Shown in pieces: positions 58,392 through 64,000 of a stretch of 64,000 nucleotides of DNA. The position numbers and the translations under genes were made by a program. Origin of the DNA: Saccharomycodes ludwigii. Lineage: Eukaryota; Ascomycota; Saccharomycetes; Saccharomycodales; Saccharomycodaceae. Location of the stretch: positions 1,116,001 to 1,180,000 of the forward strand of contig NC_060203.1 in NCBI RefSeq assembly GCF_020623625.1, given 5' to 3'. Each line of letters begins with the position of its first letter. The stretch's first letter is position 1. A model generated the notes under the pieces. That model did not search any database. It saw only the letters and a program-made list of their open reading frames with translations, and was not told where the DNA came from.

Positions 58392-61300
58392 CTATAAAAC
58401 CATACTGGAATTCTTCTTTGAGTCTTTAATTAATGAAGCAAACCCGCTATTAGATTTCTTTTTTCTTTTATTCAAGCCCTTTGCATTAATAAACTTTGTA
58501 TTATTTTTACTATCTGAATCGCTACTGTCATTACTGCTGCTCTCATCACTAGAACTATCATCGGAATCCCCAGAATCCTCAGAATCCTCAGAATCTGATT
58601 CTTCTTCGTTCGAACTGGCAATAAGGGGGCTGGAAACTTTCTTCGATCCAACAGTATTATTAGCTTTTTCTTTGACTTCTGGAACACCACGTTGAGCTAA
58701 ATCAGATAGAGTGTTTAATGAAGAACGGGTTTTTTTTAATCTGCTGTTACTATTTAAAGTTGGAGAAGCTAACTTTCGTTTCAATGATACGCTTGGATTC
58801 ATTGGTTTTGGAATAGATGGAGATTCCCTTACTGGCGAACTATTATTCTTCTGAGTCGATTGTGCAATATCATGTATATCATCCATAAAATCCGTTTCAA
58901 ATGCGGATTTAGTGGGAACTATCCTAGTTACAGCACCTTTGGGTTTAGCAACAATCCCCCTACGAGGTTTATTCCTCCCTTTGTTTTCTTCTTCAGCCTC
59001 ATCATCGTCATCCGAGCTATCTTGTGAAGAGTCTGAGTCAAATTCTAATGGTAGATTTTTTTCTTTAACTACATGGCTTGGTTGTATTGAAGACTCAACT
59101 TTTGAATTTGCATTTAAATTGTTTGGAATACTCTCTTCAGTATTGGGTATGTAAGTTATTTTATCTTCAGTGTCAATTTTATAAGCTTTTTCATTTTTTT
59201 TTGGAGCCCTTATTGTTTCCTTTTCCTTTACAGTATCAATCATTTTGTTTACTTCTTTTTGGCTTTTTTTTCCAGTATTTTTCTTTTCCTCTATTATCTG
59301 GTTCCCTTTTCCACTATTGTGCAAAGTTTCTTGTGTTGCCTTTTTCTTAAGTTCTTCTTGTACAATTTGTTTTCTTAATTTTGTCCCCTCTTTTTTTTTC
59401 CCCTCCAACTGCTCCTGCTCCTGCTGCTGCTCCTGCTGCTGTTCTTGTTTATTTGTCCTCATTTCCGCCTTATATTGAACCGCCTTTTCTTCTTTTTGTT
59501 TAGCCAGTTCTTCTTCTTTCTTAGTCTTATTTTTAGCCAGTTCTTCCTCTTTCTTAGCCTTATCTTTAGCCAGTTCTTCTTCTTTCTTAGCCTTATTTTT
59601 AGCCAGTTCTTCTTCCCTCTTTCTGATTCGAGACAAGCGTTCGGCTTCCCTGATTTTTATTCTCAATTCTTCCTTTTTTTCCTCAAGCTCTTTTTTCCTC
59701 TTCAAATCTAATTCTTTTAGTTGTTCTTTCCTTTTTAACTCGTTTTCTTGATTTTTTTTGAGATAATTAAGATGCTCATTCTCAGATTCAGTGCCACTAT
59801 CATCACTTCCGGTAGTACTTTCAGATTCAGTGGATAAACCATCATCAGAATCATCAATGATTTCGGCACTAGGATAATTCTTTACACCAGATTGATTATT
59901 GTTTGATTCCCTCAAACCGATCCTGGTACCCAATTTAGATTTATTCTGCTGAAGTTGCACTGCATACTTTTTAGCAACAAAAGCTTTATCATTAGAAGAG
60001 TCAGAGTCAGGTTCAGAATCAAAGCTAGAACTTGAGTCTGAGTCTGAGTCTGAATCAATGTTAGTTAATTTAACACCAATTTTGGTTGATTTGTCAAATG
60101 CTGGTTTCTTACCTTTATTGGCTAACGGAACACTTAGCTTTTTATGAACAGAGGGTGCCATGGATTTAATACTGGTTTTGTTAGTAGTCTCTACTATAGA
60201 TTTTTTGGAGGCATCCGGAGAAGCAACGACATGATTTGTTGTTTGTATTTCATTTTTCTTAGATTCGTATTCCGCTGTAGATTTTTTTGTCGAATTAGAT
60301 GTTTTTGGCACATCATGAGATTTAACGGGAGGCTTCTCATCGCCAGTCAAAGATTTTTCAACGTTACCAGCCACCACTACACCTGACTTCTTTGGCGAGT
60401 CAAAATTAGATTTGGTACCAGATTGAATTATACTGGTGGTAGCTGGAAGCTTCTCGCTAGTAGTAATGGGCTCTGTCTTCTGTTGAAAGGGTAGAATAGA
60501 AGGAGGAGAAGAACTACTCCTTCTAATGTCTTCCTTTAATGGATTAACATTCAAATCCTTTAATTGTTTAATAGTGTCAGCTTTCTTTTCATCATCAGTA
60601 TAACTGTCTTCAGTAATATCGTCACTCGTATTACCACTAGTTGTTTCGCTTTCTGAGGAAGAAGAGGATGATGATTCAGGTGAATTTGAGGAGGTTGCAC
60701 TAGAATCGTAACTTGAATCAATTGTCTTTTCCTTATTACTAGTAATTAATTTTGTTGCTTTTCTAGCAGCGCTCCTTGAAGTTCCTTTCGGTAAAATATT
60801 TCTAGGATCTGGTTTACTGTTATCCAAATCAATATTCAATATAGTTGTATAAGGCTTCCTTTTGGAAGAACTTGTTTTTTCAGCGCCAACATTATTTTCG
60901 ACATTTCTAGTTTTCCTTTTCAATTTTGGAGGAATAACAAATTTGTTGCCATTTAGCATACTTAATAGTTCTTCCTTATGTAAACTAATATCAAATGCTT
61001 GATACTTTTTCCCCCCCTCCTGCGTTTCATTATCCTGCATTAAATTGGTGGTGTCTATTTTTTTTATATTGTTTTTTAAGTGTATTGTTGAGTCGTTAGC
61101 TGCAGCAGTTGAAGAATCACTATCAGAAAAATCTTCTTTCCTAGTGGTTACGTTAATAGATTGTTCCGGTTGTTGGTTGTTATCTGATCCAACCATTTTC
61201 AAATTCAAGCCATCAATATGTTCTCCTGATACGGTTTCCTCATTTTCTTGTATCCTTTGCTTATTATTTAATTTTTCTTCTATCGATGTTTTCCTTACAG

Positions 61301-63206
61301 TTGGTAATTTGGCCAATTGAACTTCATCTTGGGATAGACTGTCTCTGACGCTACTCTTTTTTGTTGGGCTATCCATATCATCTATGCTTGGTTTACCCAT
61401 TGGCGTTCTTTTCACAGACTCATCGCTAGAAGTTGAGCCCCTGTGTAAGGGAGGTGATGCAATAATTTTCTTATCGTTGGTATTGCTGGTATTCTCAATA
61501 ACATTATTTTGTTGATTTTCTTTGGCAACAGTAGGGTCAGTAGTTCTAAAAGTATTTGAAGAAGGATGGGGGGGAGGAGAAGATGGAGAGGAAGAGGAAG
61601 AAGAAGATGGAGAGGCATATTCCAAATCTTGAATATAAGCTTGTTTTTTCATTGGAATTCTATCTGATTTTAAAGGTAATATTCCAGCTGGAGAAGACGG
61701 TCCCTCTTGCATCTCCCTTTCAACTTCACTTATTTTTGGTTCAGGTATAACCAACATCCCACTGGTAATTCTCTTTTCCTTTTTGGTGGTAGTATCATTC
61801 CACGGCTGAATATGTGTTGTTAAAGGTGTGGAAGCAACACGATTTGAAGGATTATGAATGACGGTATTATTGGCACTAACCACTCTTTGACCAGTCATAG
61901 TGAATCTATTTGGTGTCGCATTAAAAATGGAAGTTTTGTTACCATTACTATTACCATTAGCATTGTTGTTATTATTGCGATTATTATTTGTAAGATAAGC
62001 ATTTGGTGATTTCATTGGGGTTGTCCTTTTTGTTTTGTCAGGATCGACTTGTTCAGATCTGGAAACAGCATCTTCATCGCCAGTAAAACTTACTATTCTT
62101 TTGGCTTCAATTCTGGAACTAATGCGTATTGGTGGTGACTGTGGTGGCGGTGGTGGTAATATAGATCTATCTTCCAACAGATCATCTATATTATAGTCAT
62201 GATCGTTTGGTTTTTCGATATTTACATTGATAGAGGTCAATGAAGACGGTTTATTGTTTTGAATTTTAGCATTAGTAGTAATAATACGACTGGATGGGAA
62301 AATCTCATTTGCTAATGGTGTAGAAATACGTAATGTTTGCTGCTGAACTTGATCATCACTATTATTATCATTGGTCTTACGTTTTTTCTGGATAGTTATG
62401 GTTGGTGGACCCGTGATATGGTTCATATCGGTTGATGGGTTATTAATAGTAGCTGGTGTGCCATCCGATTCTGTCTTTCTTTTTCTTCTCAACTGGTATG
62501 GGGATAAATTTGCTTCATTTTCAATAACACCTTTGCCATCATCATCAAAAAATTCCAGCTCACCTTTTAAAATTACATAAACAGTGTTATTAAAATTAAA
62601 AATTTCACCCACTGTAAAATCTGGATCTAGATCACATTCATCAGAATCTTGAAGAGAAATAATATCAATACGAGATTTTAAATTGGGGTACAACTTAGAA
62701 CATTTGGCAATAATTTCTTCACTCAACTGAAATAGAGATTTAGTTGGGCTTATTAAATGCAAAAATTTCTTGTAAAACCTTTGAGAGGCGGGTTGAGCAG
62801 GTGAAGTGATAAAGGGATTTATAGAAGTATTAAACACACCTGAAGTGCTTGGGGAAAAGTTTGGATTAGGATTGGCTCTTAAAATATAATGAGCAGCTTG
62901 TATATCACCTTCTCTTGCAAATTCGCTTCTCGTACTTATATTAGTACTCGCAGAGTTAATATTGTTTCTGTTAACGATTTTGTTATTCCCACCGTTATTA
63001 TTGTTGGCAAAAGGACCGATCGTGTTAACATTGGCATTGACAGTATTGCCATTGTTTTTATGCAGATCAGATGTATAAGTTGGAATTGTTTGTATTACAG
63101 TAGAATTTGCTGCTGAATTGCCATTGTTATGTTGGGTGGGATTAATAATTGAAAATCTTGAACTAGGCGGGACCAAAACAATTTGCAATTTGTACAATTG
63201 AGACAT
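58392..63206 (-). CDS. NET1: Net1/Tof2-type nucleolar protein (RENT complex, Cdc14 anchor)
   Basis: 1604 residues from ATG 63204-63206; the frame begins seven codons earlier at a TTG that is not used. The family-defining N-terminus MSQLYKLQIVLVPPSSRF and the block at about residues 150-225 (KFLHLISPTKSLFQLSEEII, SLQDSDECDLDPDFTVGEIF, NNTVYVILKGE) match Net1/Tof2. The rest is disordered and highly charged, with acidic Ser/Asp/Glu stretches, many Ser/Thr-Pro sites and four 11-residue EEELAKxKAKK repeats near residue 1210. Net1 holds the phosphatase Cdc14 inactive in the nucleolus until anaphase, and supports rDNA silencing and Pol I. S. cerevisiae has duplicates NET1 (1189) and TOF2 (771); this single longer gene probably represents their ancestor. 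Confidence 0.9.
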   Translation of the reverse strand: MSQLYKLQIVLVPPSSRFSIINPTQHNNGNSAANSTVIQTIPTYTSDLHKNNGNTVNANVNTIGPFANNNNGGNNKIVNRNNINSASTNISTRSEFAREGDIQAAHYILRANPNPNFSPSTSGVFNTSINPFITSPAQPASQRFYKKFLHLISPTKSLFQLSEEIIAKCSKLYPNLKSRIDIISLQDSDECDLDPDFTVGEIFNFNNTVYVILKGELEFFDDDGKGVIENEANLSPYQLRRKRKTESDGTPATINNPSTDMNHITGPPTITIQKKRKTNDNNSDDQVQQQTLRISTPLANEIFPSSRIITTNAKIQNNKPSSLTSINVNIEKPNDHDYNIDDLLEDRSILPPPPPQSPPIRISSRIEAKRIVSFTGDEDAVSRSEQVDPDKTKRTTPMKSPNAYLTNNNRNNNNNANGNSNGNKTSIFNATPNRFTMTGQRVVSANNTVIHNPSNRVASTPLTTHIQPWNDTTTKKEKRITSGMLVIPEPKISEVEREMQEGPSSPAGILPLKSDRIPMKKQAYIQDLEYASPSSSSSSSPSSPPPHPSSNTFRTTDPTVAKENQQNNVIENTSNTNDKKIIASPPLHRGSTSSDESVKRTPMGKPSIDDMDSPTKKSSVRDSLSQDEVQLAKLPTVRKTSIEEKLNNKQRIQENEETVSGEHIDGLNLKMVGSDNNQQPEQSINVTTRKEDFSDSDSSTAAANDSTIHLKNNIKKIDTTNLMQDNETQEGGKKYQAFDISLHKEELLSMLNGNKFVIPPKLKRKTRNVENNVGAEKTSSSKRKPYTTILNIDLDNSKPDPRNILPKGTSRSAARKATKLITSNKEKTIDSSYDSSATSSNSPESSSSSSSESETTSGNTSDDITEDSYTDDEKKADTIKQLKDLNVNPLKEDIRRSSSSPPSILPFQQKTEPITTSEKLPATTSIIQSGTKSNFDSPKKSGVVVAGNVEKSLTGDEKPPVKSHDVPKTSNSTKKSTAEYESKKNEIQTTNHVVASPDASKKSIVETTNKTSIKSMAPSVHKKLSVPLANKGKKPAFDKSTKIGVKLTNIDSDSDSDSSSSFDSEPDSDSSNDKAFVAKKYAVQLQQNKSKLGTRIGLRESNNNQSGVKNYPSAEIIDDSDDGLSTESESTTGSDDSGTESENEHLNYLKKNQENELKRKEQLKELDLKRKKELEEKKEELRIKIREAERLSRIRKREEELAKNKAKKEEELAKDKAKKEEELAKNKTKKEEELAKQKEEKAVQYKAEMRTNKQEQQQEQQQEQEQLEGKKKEGTKLRKQIVQEELKKKATQETLHNSGKGNQIIEEKKNTGKKSQKEVNKMIDTVKEKETIRAPKKNEKAYKIDTEDKITYIPNTEESIPNNLNANSKVESSIQPSHVVKEKNLPLEFDSDSSQDSSDDDDEAEEENKGRNKPRRGIVAKPKGAVTRIVPTKSAFETDFMDDIHDIAQSTQKNNSSPVRESPSIPKPMNPSVSLKRKLASPTLNSNSRLKKTRSSLNTLSDLAQRGVPEVKEKANNTVGSKKVSSPLIASSNEEESDSEDSEDSGDSDDSSSDESSSNDSSDSDSKNNTKFINAKGLNKRKKKSNSGFASLIKDSKKNSSMVL
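59485..59615 (-). repeat. 33-bp tandem repeat in NET1 (EEELAKxKAKK)
   Basis: Four units of 11 codons, the last diverged, encoding a Lys/Glu-rich single-helix segment. Degenerate Gln/Glu repeats (QQEQQQEQEQ) lie next to it. Confidence 0.9.
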
Positions 63207-64000
63207 TTTGACAATGCGTGAATTCAAATTAAAAATTAATAAAAATTAATACGGTTAATGCTTATTAAACAATTGTTGAAATGTGGTCTGTATATTTTTT
63301 TTTTTTTAGTGTTTTCAAATTAATAAAATGAGTAGTTTTTATTTTAAAAAAAAAAAAAGAAAGAAAGAGGAAAAAATAAGCAGTGATGAAAAGATAACAA
63401 GATTATCTTCTACTTAAAAAAAAAAAAATAGAAATAAAAAGATAATAATTTTTGTGAGTACGATCTGTTTGTTTATTTATTCATTTATTTATTTATATAT
63501 ATATAAATATACATACAACGTACCTCCAACTATCATTGAAGATGCGTGTTGAAAAACATTATTTACTTAGAAAAATGAGAAATAAAAAGCTTAAGGGAAA
63601 AAAAATTTTTACTATTAAAAAAAAAAAAAAAAAAGAAAAAAGAAAAAAAGAAAAAAAAAAATTATACTTATAAAGCCATTTTCTTTTTCTTTTTTTTTTG
63701 GGCGAGTATAATCCGCAATACCTGAATACCGAATCCTACGAATATAAAACTGACTCGCTTTCCATTTGCTCTGTGATAATGTACCAATACCAGGAAAAGC
63801 AGATCGAGTTGACGAGCTAATAATAATGTGTATTATTTTACGTTGGTTAATTAACATTAAGCATATATAATTATTTAATATTGACTTTTATACATAGATC
63901 GCAAATTATAAGGCTATTATATCTTCTAATATTCAACACTTTTATTTAACTTTTTAATGTTTTTCTTATGGTTTTTGCGAATGCTGCCTGAATTATTTAT
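63207..64000. other. Right-end intergenic DNA upstream of NET1
   Basis: 794 bp to the window edge. Holds T12-13 near 63298-63309, several A runs (63348-63359, A18 near 63620-63637), TTTA-type repeats near 63468-63505 and a small region of balanced composition at about 63700-63830. The short antisense ORF there is not convincing. No tRNA or other RNA gene found. Confidence 0.5.

Noticed and set aside
63204-63227. Upstream extension of the NET1 frame, and similar extensions for JEM1, APE3 and PSF2
   Set aside because: They begin at TTG or GTG, which are not normal nuclear start codons in yeast. Downstream ATGs give family-typical N-termini or signal peptides.
63615-63857. 80-codon ORF on the minus strand near the right end
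   Set aside because: The C-terminal third is poly-Phe/Leu from an A tract and the rest shows no motif that I recognise. Coding status cannot be supported.

Overview
The window is nuclear DNA of a budding yeast (Saccharomycotina). Genes are intronless and closely packed. Intergenic DNA is very AT-rich and full of A/T homopolymers and simple repeats. There is one yeast-type tRNA-Cys gene, and nearly every long ORF is a recognisable orthologue of a Saccharomyces cerevisiae gene. Orthologues that S. cerevisiae carries on two separate chromosomes (YJL0xx and YBR2xx) alternate here on one DNA segment in consistent orientations. That is the order expected of a lineage that branched before the whole-genome duplication. 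High AT, Asn-rich proteins and retained checkpoint and telomere genes (CHK1, RIF1) would fit a Saccharomycodes-like species, but the species name is a guess.

Layout. 1-13 kb: 5' part of the zinc regulator ZAP1 (-), a LOG-family nucleotide hydrolase (YJL055W type), a large Asn-rich R2R3-Myb factor with no S. cerevisiae counterpart that I can name, tRNA-Cys, TIM54 and PEP8/VPS26. 14-33 kb: IRC8-like, MTR4, HSM3 (-), CHM7, UBX6/7 (-), CHK1 and RIF1 (-), in perfectly interleaved ancestral order. 33-41 kb: a synteny break followed by a THI7/NRT1-type transporter, mitochondrial SHM1, an RCF3-like protein (-) and a probable MTC4. 41-63 kb: ARG2 (-), PSF2, an unrecognised Asn-rich gene, APE3, JEM1 (-), two tandem ZSP1-like auxin-efflux-type carriers, SMC3 and NET1 (-), again interleaving two S. 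cerevisiae blocks.

The genes do not form one pathway. Small functional themes are DNA replication and chromosome maintenance (CHK1, RIF1, PSF2, SMC3, NET1, probably MTC4), RNA and protein quality control (MTR4, HSM3, UBX, JEM1), mitochondrial function (TIM54, SHM1, RCF3, ARG2) and endosome, vacuole or nuclear-envelope membranes (PEP8, CHM7, APE3). I found no convincing novel multi-gene system, no transposon or viral remnant, and no CRISPR array. The best second-look items are two zinc-response-like palindromes in the ZAP1 promoter, an FlbD-like Myb factor, paired MluI cell-cycle boxes ahead of SMC3, a Tbf1-like palindrome between UBX7 and CHK1, conserved PP1-docking motifs in Rif1, the unknown gene at 44.75 kb, a poly-Gln/Phe linker in the J-protein Jem1, and long homopolymers next to start codons.
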